A stretch of 53,977 bases of DNA from Nostoc sp. TH1S01 (GCA_018993265.1 JAGKSW010000084.1:1-53977); one strand, 5' to 3'; shown: positions 23,019 to 32,693, numbered from the stretch's first letter. Translations and numbers: made by a program. The notes: generated from the sequence alone by a model not told the origin.

Positions 23019-25514
23019 TCATTGCACCAAAGCCCTAACATCATTTGCCGAATCTAATTGTAATGCTGTTGCTACGATCGCCTCAGCTTGAGCTACAGTT
23101 AATTGTGCGATCGCCTGTTTAATTATTCCAATAGCTTGGGGATTAACGCTCAATTCATCTAACCCTAAACCTAATAATATTCCGGCGGCTGTTGGGTCTG
23201 CGGCTAGTTCTCCACATAATCCTACCCAAATTCCGGCGGCGTGGGCTGCTTTGACAGTTCGTTGGATCATCCGTAATACAGCAGGGTGCATGGCATCGGC
23301 TAAATACGCTACTCTGGGGTTATTGCGATCGCCTGCCATCACATACTGACTTAAATCATTTGTCCCGATACTAAAAAAGTTGACTTCGGCGGCTAAATGA
23401 TCAGCGATGGCGACAGCCGCCGGGACTTCAATCATTACACCCACTGGTAGATTTTCATCAAAAGGAGTACCAGCCTGCCGCAATTCTGCCTGTACTTCCC
23501 CTAATATTGCCTTAGCTGCACGTACTTCCGTCACACTGGCAATCATCGGGAACATCACTTTAATTTTGTGTTCCGCACTGGCGCGTAAAATTGCTCTTAA
23601 CTGAGTTTTAAATAAATCGGGATGATCTAAACAAAAACGAATCCCCCGCCAGCCTAAGAACGGGTTAGCTTCAGGAACGCCAAATCTCAAATAAGGTAAT
23701 GGCTTGTCACCACCAACATCGAGGGTGCGGATAATTAAGGGACGGTTATCTAAAACTTGCGCGATCGCCTGATACACTGCTAGTTGTTCTTCTTCTGTTG
23801 GTGCGGTGTTTCTACTTAAATACAAAAACTCCGTCCGCAGCAGTCCCACACCTTCCGCACCACCAGCTACAGCCGCTTGCACATCTGCAATACTACCAAT
23901 ATTGGCCAGGATATTTATTTGTTTGCCATCACGGGTAATTGCTGGTTGATCTGCCTTGGCGAGTGCTTCTTGTTTAGCAGTTTGCCAAGCTTCTCGTTTA
24001 GCCTCCAATGCACCAAGAATATCTGCTTCTGGTTCTACCCAAGCTTTGCCGCTTTCACCATCCAACGCCATCAAAGTACCATCTTGCAAGCGCAACACTT
24101 CAGGATTGACACCCAAAACAGCAGGAATTCCCAATGTCCGCGCAATAATCGCACTGTGAGATGTGGCACTTCCTGATACCGTACAAATACCAAGTACCTT
24201 ACTGGGGTCTAACCCGGCGGTGTCTGAAGGTGTCAAGTCTGTGGCTAGTAAAATTGCTGGTTCTGCAAGGTGCAAACTAGTAGCAGCACTTCCGGCTAAT
24301 AGTCGCAGCACTCGTTGTCCGACATCCACAACATCTTCGACACGTTCCTGTAAATAAGCATCATCTAAGGTGCGGTAGGAAGTTGCAACTTCATCAACTG
24401 CGGCTTGCCAAGCTGCTTCTGCATTCAGATGATGTTCCATGATGCGTTGCTGCACAGTTTCCAGCAACACAGGGTCTTCTAAAAATAGTAAATGAGCATC
24501 AAAAATTGCAGCTTCCGTGTCACCTATTTGCAAAGTTGCTTGGGAAAAAATAGTTTGGATTTCTTGTTGCGCTGAGTGAATAGCTGCTTGTAAACGTTGC
24601 AATTCTGCTTCTGGGTCGTTGACGTGGTATTGTGTTACCGTCACCGGGACTGGTTGATAATGAATTACAGGTGCGATCGCAACTCCGGGAGAAGCCGCAA
24701 TTCCTGAAAGTTCGCCATGAGTCGCTGCTGTTACTTCCGGCTGGGTTGTTGGCGGTGAGACTACAGCCGTATCATCTTCACCAAAGTTATTTGCAAATAA
24801 AGTTTGTAATGCTGCGAGTGCTGCATCTGCATCAATACCACTCGCAGTAATTAAAACTTCGTGTCCTTGACGCACTCCCAGAGTTGTCACTTGGTTAATA
24901 CTGTCACCCCGAACAACTGCGGTATTTCTGGTTAAATTCTGTACATGAATGCGAGACTGAAATTTTGCGGCTGTGGCGACAAACTGCGCCGCCGGACGCG
25001 CGTGTAAGCCTAAACGATTCTGAACAGTCAGCCGAATTTCTTTGCTGGGGTAAACTGCACTCGTTATTGGTTGTGTATTGTTACTGTTATCAAACGTTGT
25101 ATTAGTAACCCCTAATTGTGTAGCTTTAGCGTTTAATGCTCCTCTGGCTTCTGCTATTACCTGCTGAATATTTTTACCTGTAGAGGCTGCAACCGTAGCG
25201 GCGATCGCACCTTCTACCAATGGTGCTTCACAGAGGTATACTTTTTCTTGGTGTGCTTCTGGCAGGAACTCCACAGCCATTTCTGCATTCATGACGGCAC
25301 TACCAAGATCCATCAATACTAATACACCATCATCGCTAAATACAGATGCGATCGCTTCATAAATCTTCAGCGCATCCGTACCCAATGGATTTTCCGCATC
25401 GTCAATACCAGCCGCCACCGCAATCGCAACTTTGCCCTGAACCATTTGTGCAGCGAGTTCCTGCACACCCAGAGCCAATTGTTTACTATGAGAAACGATA
25501 ACTATTCCGACCAC
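23019..25514 (-). CDS. dhaM: DhaM-type PTS multiphosphoryl transfer protein (EIIA-HPr-Enzyme I fusion)
   Basis: 831 residues carrying a whole phosphorelay. Residues 1-125 are the mannose-type EIIA/DhaM domain with phospho-His9 (VIVSHSKQLA) and LVLMDLGSAVMNAE. Residues about 155-245 are HPr with phospho-His171 in GLHARPAAQF. Residues about 268-831 are Enzyme I with phospho-His453 in GSATSHSAIIARTLG, the PEP-binding LLRTEFLYL and the C-terminal LCGELAADP. Phosphate flows from PEP through EI and HPr to DhaM, which in characterised systems rephosphorylates ADP bound to DhaL so that DhaK can phosphorylate dihydroxyacetone. No dhaK or dhaL is nearby. Start is GTG 25514, giving the conserved VGIVIVSHS start. 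Confidence 0.93.
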   Translation of the reverse strand: MVGIVIVSHSKQLALGVQELAAQMVQGKVAIAVAAGIDDAENPLGTDALKIYEAIASVFSDDGVLVLMDLGSAVMNAEMAVEFLPEAHQEKVYLCEAPLVEGAIAATVAASTGKNIQQVIAEARGALNAKATQLGVTNTTFDNSNNTQPITSAVYPSKEIRLTVQNRLGLHARPAAQFVATAAKFQSRIHVQNLTRNTAVVRGDSINQVTTLGVRQGHEVLITASGIDADAALAALQTLFANNFGEDDTAVVSPPTTQPEVTAATHGELSGIAASPGVAIAPVIHYQPVPVTVTQYHVNDPEAELQRLQAAIHSAQQEIQTIFSQATLQIGDTEAAIFDAHLLFLEDPVLLETVQQRIMEHHLNAEAAWQAAVDEVATSYRTLDDAYLQERVEDVVDVGQRVLRLLAGSAATSLHLAEPAILLATDLTPSDTAGLDPSKVLGICTVSGSATSHSAIIARTLGIPAVLGVNPEVLRLQDGTLMALDGESGKAWVEPEADILGALEAKREAWQTAKQEALAKADQPAITRDGKQINILANIGSIADVQAAVAGGAEGVGLLRTEFLYLSRNTAPTEEEQLAVYQAIAQVLDNRPLIIRTLDVGGDKPLPYLRFGVPEANPFLGWRGIRFCLDHPDLFKTQLRAILRASAEHKIKVMFPMIASVTEVRAAKAILGEVQAELRQAGTPFDENLPVGVMIEVPAAVAIADHLAAEVNFFSIGTNDLSQYVMAGDRNNPRVAYLADAMHPAVLRMIQRTVKAAHAAGIWVGLCGELAADPTAAGILLGLGLDELSVNPQAIGIIKQAIAQLTVAQAEAIVATALQLDSANDVRALVQ

Positions 25515-26473
25515 TGCAACACCATCAACCTTGTTGAGAGTCTGAGATTGAGCAAGCTACTCGTTGCAGTCCAAAATAGCATCAATATTTCATTTCCATT
25601 ACAATTGTCCAAAAATTTTTAGAATATTTCGTTACAACTAGTACAAAAAGGCTGAAGTATGAAGTCTGAAGTATGAAATGAAGAAACCCTTAGAGTCAGC
25701 TTTTCAGCAATTTATAATAGGTGCTTTATTTCCGCCGTACTGTATTAGCGCAAGGATGCGTAGACGCATAGCAGCTTGTTGTATACATAGCACTATATAC
25801 AGGGTATTTTAGTTGAGTGCAGTACGAGTAGATAGGGAATAGAGGTTAGAGGCTAGGGGCTAGAGGCTAGAGGAATGTACCTTATTGGGATGAAAAATGC
25901 TCTATTTATAAGCAGTTAATACTATTTAGGACTTACGGCAGACTCTACGAATTCTTGGCGTTCTTGGCGACTTGGTGGTACCCTGCGGGAAGCCGCTGCG
26001 CGTCTACGATAAATTAAGCTTTTCGGGAATTTTTGCGTAAGTCCTGCTATTGCAGAAAATACTAAAACAAATTTAATTATAAAAAATAAGTAGCAAGACA
26101 CAAATAAACATTAATAGTATTTTTAAATTATTTGTCAACAAAAACAGCAGCAAATTATTCAAGAATTAATTTATCTGTAATTGGCAATTTTCAAAAATTT
26201 TAATATTTATAAAAACAAAAATTAACAATATAGAACCTATTGTAAATAAAAGTGATGCAAATTGATGGGCAAAAGTTCTTAAACCAGAGATAATACTAAA
26301 AACGTAAGAGCAAGAAGAATCATTAATTTTGACAGAGCATTGATGACAAAAGCTGCTTCGTCTTCAGGGGAGAATTCACAAATGAAGACTCCGGCGGAAT
26401 CAACCTGAAGGTAATTGTGTAGCAGCAAATGAGAGATGAAATCGCAAAAACTTAACAGAGAGTTTAGATTTGT
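25515..26473. other. 959-nt gene-free region with heptamer repeats and a MITE
   Basis: Lies between the divergent dhaM and glgP genes and must contain both promoters. It carries STRR-like units (GAAGTAT-type at 25655-25682; CTAGAGG/CTAGGGG-type at 25845-25874), the MITE-like element at 25928-26045, a long AT-rich stretch, and about 115 nt before glgP an inverted repeat GTCTTCA/TGAAGAC. No open frame with coding character was seen. Confidence 0.6.
25928..26045. mobile_element. MITE-like element with GGACTTACG...CGTAAGTCC termini
   Basis: Left end AGGACTTACGGCA (25928-25940) and right end TGCGTAAGTCCT (26034-26045) are inverted copies with one extra G in the left. The 93-nt core is non-coding. 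I recall short elements ending TGCGTAAGTCCT as widespread in filamentous cyanobacteria. Confidence 0.7.
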
Positions 26474-28687
26474 ATGGTTAACAGCAGTGCAATAAACGCA
26501 TCGCTACGTTTAAGCGAAAAGATGCCTTTTCCCCTCAAACGTTTAGCAGATTTAGCTTATAACTACTGGTGGAGTTGGAGTAGCGATCGCATATCCTTAT
26601 TTCAAACCATTGATCCCCAAGAATGGGAACGTTGTGGGCATAACCCAGTGGCAATTTTAGAGTCAGCAAGTTACGAACGTCTGACTCAGTTGGCAGAAGA
26701 TCCCCTTTACCTCAAACAAATTTCTGCCTTAGTCCGCGAATTTGACCAGTACATGGCACAGCAAGATACTTGGGTGAATCGTGTTGCACCGCAAGTTTCT
26801 GCAAAACATCCCATTGCTTATTTTTGCGCCGAATTTGGCATCCATGAATCCCTACCCGTTTACTCTGGGGGCTTGGGTATTTTAGCCGGGGATCACCTGA
26901 AATCATCATCAGATTTGGGTGTGCCGATGGTGGGTGTGGGTTTACTGTATCGTCAAGGTTACTTTCGCCAACGCTTAAACCGCCACGGTTGGCAAGAAGA
27001 TTATTATCTGGATAACCCCTTTGACAAAATGCCCTTAGAGTTAATTAAAAACGAGCAAGGGGAACCACTCACCATCCAGATAGAAATTCGCCAACGCCAA
27101 GTGCAAGTGCAAATTTGGCAAGTGCAAGTTGGGCGTGTAACTTTATATTTACTAGATAGCGATCGCCCAGACAACGATCCCATTGACCGTTGGTTAACAG
27201 GCCACTTGTATGGCGGTAACTTAGAAACCCGCATCGCCCAAGAAGTCGTCTTAGGTATTGGTGGAGTCAGGGCTTTAACCGCCTTGGGAATTAAACCTTC
27301 TGTACATCACCTCAACGAAGGACACGCCGCCTTTTGTACCCTAGAAATTGCCCGCCAAGAAATTGAACGCACCGGCAAATCCTTCTACGATATTGAAGCC
27401 AGCGTGCGGCAAAGTTGCGTATTTACGACCCACACACCTGTTCCCGCCGGTCATGATGTCTTCTCTCCCGACTTAATTGACTCTTATTTTGCCCAGTACT
27501 GGCCGCAATTGGGACTATCCCGCGAACAATTTTTAGCCTTGGGTGCTAGACGACTAGGTGACCCTTGGGAACCTTTTGGTATGACTGTTTTAGCATTGCG
27601 GATGTGTCGTGCTTGCAACGGCGTAAGTGAATTACACGGCAAAGTCTCTCGTAAAATGTGGACTGTTCTCTACCCACAACATAACGAAGATACAGTTCCA
27701 ATTGGTTACATTACCAACGGCGTTCATGCACCCACCTGGACTGCACCTTTACTCGCAGACTTGTATGACCAATATTTAGGTAAAGATTGGAAAACTCGCG
27801 CCATCGATCCCCAAATGTGGGCGAAAGTTGACGACATTCCCAACGAAGAACTCTGGGCAAGACATCAAATTCTTAAAGAAAGACTCATTGCCTATACTCG
27901 TTATAAAGTCAAAAAGTCACGAGAACAGCGCGGTGAAGATTATCAAAATATTCAAGCCGTTGATAGTTTACTCGACCCCAATGTATTAACCATTGGCTTT
28001 GCACGGCGCTTTAGCCCTTATAAACGAGGTGATTTAATTTTACGCGATGCCGAACGGGCTGTGAAGATTTTTGGCAATGCCCAACATCCAGTCCAGATTA
28101 TCTTTGCTGGCAAGGCACACCCAGCCGATGAAGAAGGTAAACGTATTATTCAACGTTTGATGGAATGGTGTCGTAATTCCGGCATTATTCACCGTGTTGC
28201 CTTTATTGAAGATTACGACATTTACACCGGACAAAAACTCGTCCAAGGCGTTGATGTTTGGTTAAATAACCCCCGCCGTCCTCTAGAAGCATCCGGGACA
28301 AGCGGTCAAAAAGTCTGCTTTAATGGCGGGTTGAATTGCAGCGTCCTGGATGGTTGGTGGTGTGAAGGCTACCAAGCAGACGCAGATGGTAAAGGAATTA
28401 ATGGTTGGGCTATTGGTGAAGATGCTCACACAAGCGACCAAGAATTGCAAGACCGCATAGATTCGCAGTCACTGTATCAGCTTTTAGAATCAGAGATTGT
28501 TCCCCTATACTACGATCAAGATCATCAAGGTATTCCCCATCGCTGGATACAGATGATGAAAGCATCAATTAAGACTAATGCACCACTGTTCAATACAGAT
28601 CGAATGATTGCTGACTACGTTTCTCAGGTGTATGTCCCAGAAATTGCTGCTCGTGTTGAACCAATTTTGGCGAAGGTTCTGTTCTAA
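26474..28687 (+). CDS. glgP: Alpha-glucan (glycogen) phosphorylase
   Basis: 737 residues. It releases glucose-1-phosphate from glycogen using PLP and phosphate, in the cytoplasm. Family signatures include IAYFCAEFGIHESLPVYSGG and LGILAGDHLKSSSDLGVPMV near the start, VHHLNEGHAAF, FTTHTPVPAGHDVF, PIGYITNGVHAPTW, GFARRFSPYKRGDL, and the PLP/phosphate region EASGTSGQKVCFNGGLNCSV and LDGWWCEGY. It belongs to the TIGR02094-type bacterial alpha-glucan phosphorylases, which differ from the classical 800+ residue GlgP. The start ATG 26474 gives MVNSSAINASLRLSEKMPFP. A strong terminator follows. Confidence 0.94.
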   Translation: MVNSSAINASLRLSEKMPFPLKRLADLAYNYWWSWSSDRISLFQTIDPQEWERCGHNPVAILESASYERLTQLAEDPLYLKQISALVREFDQYMAQQDTWVNRVAPQVSAKHPIAYFCAEFGIHESLPVYSGGLGILAGDHLKSSSDLGVPMVGVGLLYRQGYFRQRLNRHGWQEDYYLDNPFDKMPLELIKNEQGEPLTIQIEIRQRQVQVQIWQVQVGRVTLYLLDSDRPDNDPIDRWLTGHLYGGNLETRIAQEVVLGIGGVRALTALGIKPSVHHLNEGHAAFCTLEIARQEIERTGKSFYDIEASVRQSCVFTTHTPVPAGHDVFSPDLIDSYFAQYWPQLGLSREQFLALGARRLGDPWEPFGMTVLALRMCRACNGVSELHGKVSRKMWTVLYPQHNEDTVPIGYITNGVHAPTWTAPLLADLYDQYLGKDWKTRAIDPQMWAKVDDIPNEELWARHQILKERLIAYTRYKVKKSREQRGEDYQNIQAVDSLLDPNVLTIGFARRFSPYKRGDLILRDAERAVKIFGNAQHPVQIIFAGKAHPADEEGKRIIQRLMEWCRNSGIIHRVAFIEDYDIYTGQKLVQGVDVWLNNPRRPLEASGTSGQKVCFNGGLNCSVLDGWWCEGYQADADGKGINGWAIGEDAHTSDQELQDRIDSQSLYQLLESEIVPLYYDQDHQGIPHRWIQMMKASIKTNAPLFNTDRMIADYVSQVYVPEIAARVEPILAKVLF

Positions 28688-28724
28688 AGTCTTAAAAGAA
28701 TTGTAATTTTCCTGGTTCAATAGA

Positions 28725-28750
28725 GGGGTGGATAATCCACCCCTTTTTTT
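28725..28750 (+). terminator. Rho-independent terminator of glgP
   Basis: Stem GGGGTGGA/TCCACCCC with a 3-nt loop (28725-28743) followed by seven T, 38 nt after the glgP stop and 20 nt before the next gene. Confidence 0.9.
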
Positions 28751-28770
28751 ATGAAAAAATGTTTTAAATC

Positions 28771-29562
28771 ATGAAAATTTGGCAAGCTGATTTTTATCGA
28801 AGTTCACAGCAGGATACATCTAAACAAGTTTTGTGGGAGTTGTTGATTTGTAATGCAAATCGCAGTTTTGAGTATATGGCTACCTGTTTGCAGTCAGAAG
28901 CAAATTCCAATTGGCTGACTACTCAAATTCAACAAGCCGCAGGTGCAGAATTACCAGATGTCATTCAAGTTTTTCGTCCCCAGTCGTTGAGTTTAATCGA
29001 AACAGCCGGACGCAATTTAGGTATTGCAGTAGAAGCAACCCGCCGGACTTTAGCATTAAAACAGTGGTTGAAAGACAAACATTCTGATTTTAGTTTAGAA
29101 AAACCTGCACCCTTACCATTACCGGAAAATCTCTGGGGTGAACAGTGGCGTTTTGCAACTTTAGCGGCTGGTGATTTAGAAATAGAATTTAGCGATCGCC
29201 CCATTCCGATTTTATCTATGCCAGAATTTCTTAAGCCGATAAATCTGGGTTTAGCTTCCACAGTACCCGTTCCTGGGGTAGTAATTTATGGTGGCAGACA
29301 ATCTATGCGTTTAGCACGTTGGTTAGCCACAACACATCCTGTAGCCTTAAATTACATCCCAGGTGCGCCCGATGGCTTAATTTTAGAAGCTGGTTTAGTC
29401 GATAGATGGGTATTAGCCACCTTTGAAGATGCGGAAGTCGCCGCCGCCGCCAAAGTTTATGAACAACGCAAACAACAAAGTCAAGGATTGCACTTTTTAT
29501 TAATTCAACCCGATGATTCTGGTATGACTTACAGTGGTTTTTGGTTATTACAAACCGAGTAG
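28771..29562 (+). CDS. Tab2/Atab2-family RNA-binding protein
   Basis: 263 residues. The start KIWQADFYRSSQQD, the internal PDVIQVFRPQSLSLIETAGRN, WGEQWRFATLAAGDLE and the C-terminal DRWVLATFEDAEVAAAAKVYEQRK are hallmarks of the family (formerly DUF1092). Chloroplast homologues (Tab2 in Chlamydomonas, Atab2 in Arabidopsis) bind the 5' region of photosystem I mRNA and promote its translation; the cyanobacterial role is not established. ATG 28771 is close to the glgP terminator, so it must have its own promoter or depend on read-through. Confidence 0.9.
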   Translation: MKIWQADFYRSSQQDTSKQVLWELLICNANRSFEYMATCLQSEANSNWLTTQIQQAAGAELPDVIQVFRPQSLSLIETAGRNLGIAVEATRRTLALKQWLKDKHSDFSLEKPAPLPLPENLWGEQWRFATLAAGDLEIEFSDRPIPILSMPEFLKPINLGLASTVPVPGVVIYGGRQSMRLARWLATTHPVALNYIPGAPDGLILEAGLVDRWVLATFEDAEVAAAAKVYEQRKQQSQGLHFLLIQPDDSGMTYSGFWLLQTE

Positions 29563-29574
29563 GAAATGATTTTT

Positions 29575-29652
29575 ATGGTTCAAACAATACAGGCTAAAGA
29601 AATTACCCTGCTGAGTTTATTGGCGAGAAACAGTGGAGAAAACATTGCATAA
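29575..29652 (+). pseudogene. 25-codon remnant, N-terminus of a lost gene
   Basis: ATG at 29575 opens MVQTIQAKEITLLSLLARNS then GENIA and stop. I recall the MVQTIQAKEITL start from longer Nostoc proteins annotated near restriction systems, which continue with a helix ending in FGLQL. Here the sequence diverges after ITL and stops, so it is probably a truncated leftover between Tab2 and DUF2470. Confidence 0.35.
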
Positions 29653-29681
29653 ATGCGGGATGAAATCGGCCAGACACGATA

Positions 29682-29963
29682 TCATTCCTTCACCCGCGCT
29701 TGCCTAACCATTGCAATCAAAGTTTGATGGGCATCTTCCGCATCAACTAAAACATGGTCAAATTGAATACGTACTGGTGTCGCTCCACCATTTACTTGTA
29801 CGCTTAAATCCATTCCCTGTGCATCGATTGATAGCATTCGGGCTGATGTTGCCTCACTGACAGCGCCAAAAGCCTGTGCATACAAAAGTACAGCATCAGC
29901 ATGATCTTCGTTCATGTGGTTGCAGATGCGTAAGCTAATTTCAGGAGAAAATTGTTCTGACAT
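29682..29963 (-). CDS. DUF2470-domain protein
   Basis: 93 residues consisting only of the DUF2470 domain: ISLRICNHMNEDHADAVLLY, then MLSIDAQGMDLSV and FDHVLVDAEDAHQTLIAMVR. This domain forms the C-terminal part of HugZ-type heme-utilisation enzymes and of chloroplast proteins linked to tetrapyrrole metabolism, where the HMNEDHxDA segment contributes to heme handling. The stand-alone form suggests an accessory in heme or tetrapyrrole metabolism; this is inference. Monocistronic; convergent with the Tab2 gene. Confidence 0.88.
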   Translation of the reverse strand: MSEQFSPEISLRICNHMNEDHADAVLLYAQAFGAVSEATSARMLSIDAQGMDLSVQVNGGATPVRIQFDHVLVDAEDAHQTLIAMVRQARVKE

Positions 29964-30154
29964 TGGGCAAACTAATTAAAACAACAGCCTAAATTTTAGG
30001 CTAGCGTGTATATGCAAATTTATAGTGTTTGGGGTAGATAAAACTTTAAACAAAATTTAAATTTACTTGAGTAATATTTATGTTTATTTACGGAATAAGC
30101 TGCGGTTATAGTGTAGCAAAAATATTAAACTAATTTCATTCCAGCTAAAAGCAG

Positions 30155-30913
30155 ATGAGCAAAACTAGGCAACGTCGAATAGTTATTGGAGATGTGCATG
30201 GCCATTATCAAGGCTTGATGAATCTGTTAGAGGCGATCGCACCAACATCAGATGATCAAGTTTATTTTCTCGGAGACTTAATTGATCGTGGCCCTGACAG
30301 CTACCATGTCGTGAATTTTGTCCGGCAGAGCAACTATCCCTGTCTGCTGGGCAACCACGAGCAGATGTTATTGAATATTCTCACTCAAAAAAATATTCCG
30401 GCTCCAGCTATGCAAGCTTGGTTGTACAGCGGTGGACAAGCTACTCTCAGCAGTTACCAAGCATCTTCTATTCCCCAAGACCATTTAGATTGGTTTCAGT
30501 CGCTACCCACCTATTTAGATTTGGGTGATATTTGGTTAACTCACGCTGGATTAAACCCTAACATACCTCTAGCTGAACAAACTGCCGATCAGTTCTGCTG
30601 GATTAGAGATGAATTCCACAGTATGGAAAAGCCATATTTTCCTGATAAGCTAATTATTGTTGGGCATACTATAACTTTTACTTTACCAAACGTCACTCCT
30701 GGTAAACTAGCCGAAGGTAGAGGATGGCTAGATATCGATACTGGCGCTTATCATCCCCGTAGTGGTTGGTTAACTGGATTCGATATTACCAATCATTTAA
30801 TTTATCAAGTGAATGTTTTTCAAAATACCCAGCGTACCTTGCCTCTAGAAGATGGGGTAGTTACCGTTGAGCCTTCCCAAATTAAAGCTCGCCGCCACGC
30901 GCAGCGAGCATAA
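30155..30913 (+). CDS. PPP-family metallophosphoesterase (Ser/Thr phosphatase-like)
   Basis: 252 residues. The three PPP signature blocks are complete: GDVHGHYQGL (residues about 13-22), GDLIDRGPDS (about 41-50) and GNHEQML (about 66-72), with a later GHT and DTGAYH supplying metal ligands. Such enzymes use two divalent metals and include bacterial protein phosphatases (PrpA/PrpB type) and diadenosine tetraphosphatases. The short length and the SGGQATLSSY insert fit the bacterial protein-phosphatase-like group. Substrate unknown. Confidence 0.9.
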   Translation: MSKTRQRRIVIGDVHGHYQGLMNLLEAIAPTSDDQVYFLGDLIDRGPDSYHVVNFVRQSNYPCLLGNHEQMLLNILTQKNIPAPAMQAWLYSGGQATLSSYQASSIPQDHLDWFQSLPTYLDLGDIWLTHAGLNPNIPLAEQTADQFCWIRDEFHSMEKPYFPDKLIIVGHTITFTLPNVTPGKLAEGRGWLDIDTGAYHPRSGWLTGFDITNHLIYQVNVFQNTQRTLPLEDGVVTVEPSQIKARRHAQRA

Positions 30914-30946
30914 CTTTTGATTTTTGACTCGGCACAATAAAAAACA

Positions 30947-31807
30947 CTAAAGTAATGGTCGAATTCTAGCGCGATAAGCAGCGTTATCTAAACCCTCACG
31001 TCCGCTACTAGGTTGGGCATTGATTGCACGTTTGAGATTAGTAATGCGATCGCTAGTTGCTGGGTGTGTACTCAAGAATGTTGGAACAGAACCACTTTTG
31101 AGCAGCTTTTGCATAAAAGAGACCATTCCCGATTGAGCATAGCCTGCTCTGCTTAAAGTCCTTAAACCCCTTCTATCTGCATCAAATTCATCTTGACGAC
31201 TGCGAGGACGGTTCAGTGCTAAGTCTACACCCAAGGCTACAGCCTGATTACGGTCTAAACCTGCTACGCTAGCTAAACCACTGGCCAACGCTCTTTGCTG
31301 CATTTGTTTAACTAAGTGTTTCCCACCAATGTGACCAATTTCATGAGCCATCACACTGGCTAGTTCCGCTTCATTGTCGGCAGTTTTGAGTAAACCCGTG
31401 TTGATATAAACAAAACCCCCCGTAGTGGCAAAAGCATTCACAGAGTTATCGTCTACTACTTGAAAAGTATAAGGAAGATTGGGGCGATCGCTATTGGCGG
31501 CTAATCTTTGACCAATTTCTTGCACATAACGATTCACCGCTTCATTTCGGTACAGGCGAATTTCCCCATTCTTGAGTTCATCATTCATCTGTTTGCCAAG
31601 TTCTACTTCTTGGCGATCAGATATATTAGAAAGCTGAAGTATTTGCGCTCCTTGGAACAACAGTGGTAACAAATCTATAGCCCGACTGGGTGAGGGTGTA
31701 GTCAGGCATACACTGAGGGCGACTACCACCGAAATTACCGGATATAACCAACTACGTCGCCACCGACGGTAATTTGCCGCAAAACCTTTCCAAGCTATCA
31801 TAAGCAT
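30947..31807 (-). CDS. Secreted or membrane-anchored M48-family zinc metalloprotease
   Basis: 286 residues. An N-terminal signal or anchor (WLYPVISVVVALSVCLTT) is followed by an M48 peptidase domain. Zinc ligands are His155 and His159 in MAHEIGHIGGKH and Glu207 in DEFDADRRGL. EVELGKQMNDE upstream is the standard lead-in of BepA/LoiP-type periplasmic proteases, which handle outer-membrane protein quality control. There is no C-terminal TPR region, unlike BepA, so it is closer to single-domain LoiP/YcaL-like proteases. Convergent with the phosphatase, about 30 nt apart. Confidence 0.92.
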   Translation of the reverse strand: MLMIAWKGFAANYRRWRRSWLYPVISVVVALSVCLTTPSPSRAIDLLPLLFQGAQILQLSNISDRQEVELGKQMNDELKNGEIRLYRNEAVNRYVQEIGQRLAANSDRPNLPYTFQVVDDNSVNAFATTGGFVYINTGLLKTADNEAELASVMAHEIGHIGGKHLVKQMQQRALASGLASVAGLDRNQAVALGVDLALNRPRSRQDEFDADRRGLRTLSRAGYAQSGMVSFMQKLLKSGSVPTFLSTHPATSDRITNLKRAINAQPSSGREGLDNAAYRARIRPLL

Positions 31808-32148
31808 TTCTGATAATAATTTCGGGACAAGCGAAAATAATTAGGACAAAATATGAGACGCAGTTACTGCTGTTGAAGTTGCATTTTCATCTTATGACTA
31901 CGGATGCGATCGCCCCTATGATCCCTAGAGGGATTTATCTGAATGAGGAAAGAGGAAGAAATAGGCAACAGTAAGTGTATCAAGGACTTGCCGACTTTAC
32001 GCCGATTTTTTCAACTCGTGATACACTGTCGCAAGACTAAAAGACCTAGCCATCTTTTACTCAGACCTCAGTCGGGAAAGTCGTCATGTTCCTGATTAAC
32101 TTTGTTGTTACAATCAAATACTTTGTTTGTATTTAGGAAAACTTTATT
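31808..32148. promoter_or_regulatory. Intergenic region with a 9-bp inverted repeat
   Basis: Divergent spacer between the M48 protease and DUF4330 genes. AGTGTATCA (31974-31982) and TGATACACT (32019-32027) form a perfect inverted repeat with a 36-nt loop, about 120 nt upstream of the DUF4330 start. It may be a 5' leader structure or protein site; no known motif recognised. Confidence 0.35.
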
Positions 32149-32682
32149 ATGGCTATTTTTGATTCCAAAGGCCGCTTGTTCGGTAAAATCAACATTCTAG
32201 ATTTAGGCGCTGCACTCGTAATTCTGCTAGTTATCGTGGGAATTTTCTTTTTTCCTGGAACCTCTGGTTCTGTGGCTCAAGTGGGTACGACGACAGTACC
32301 CATTGAGGTAGATTTAGCAGTTCGGGGTTTAAATGTGCGCGACCCTGAACGCTTATTTGACAATGGATTTAAAAAAGGCGGTAAAACTAACGTCATTATC
32401 CGCAACCAACCTTACGGCCAAATTGGGATTAAATCTGTGCAATTGCTACCGAGAACCATCACCGCAACTCAACCAGATGGTTCTGTCAAAGAATTACCAG
32501 ATCCCAGAAGTAATAATTTCAGTACAGATATGCTGTTAACTTTAGAAGGTAAAGCTCAATTGACTGAAAGTGGCCCAGTTTTAGGTAACAGCAAAGTCAA
32601 AATTGGTATGCCTTTTGAATTAGAAGGCTATAACTACAACTTCAATGCCACTGTGATTGATGTGCGAGTACAAGAAAAATAG
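32149..32682 (+). CDS. DUF4330-domain membrane-anchored protein
   Basis: 177 residues. The start MAIFDSKGRLFGKINILDLG, immediately followed by one membrane helix (AALVILLVIVGIFFFPG), identifies the cyanobacterial DUF4330 family. The remainder is a predicted beta-rich periplasmic domain (VEVDLAVRGLNVRDPERLF-like segment, then KKGGKTNVIIRNQPYGQIGI). Function unknown. ATG 32149 is preceded by AGGAAAA. Confidence 0.88.
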   Translation: MAIFDSKGRLFGKINILDLGAALVILLVIVGIFFFPGTSGSVAQVGTTTVPIEVDLAVRGLNVRDPERLFDNGFKKGGKTNVIIRNQPYGQIGIKSVQLLPRTITATQPDGSVKELPDPRSNNFSTDMLLTLEGKAQLTESGPVLGNSKVKIGMPFELEGYNYNFNATVIDVRVQEK

Positions 32683-32693
32683 ACAACTGAAGT

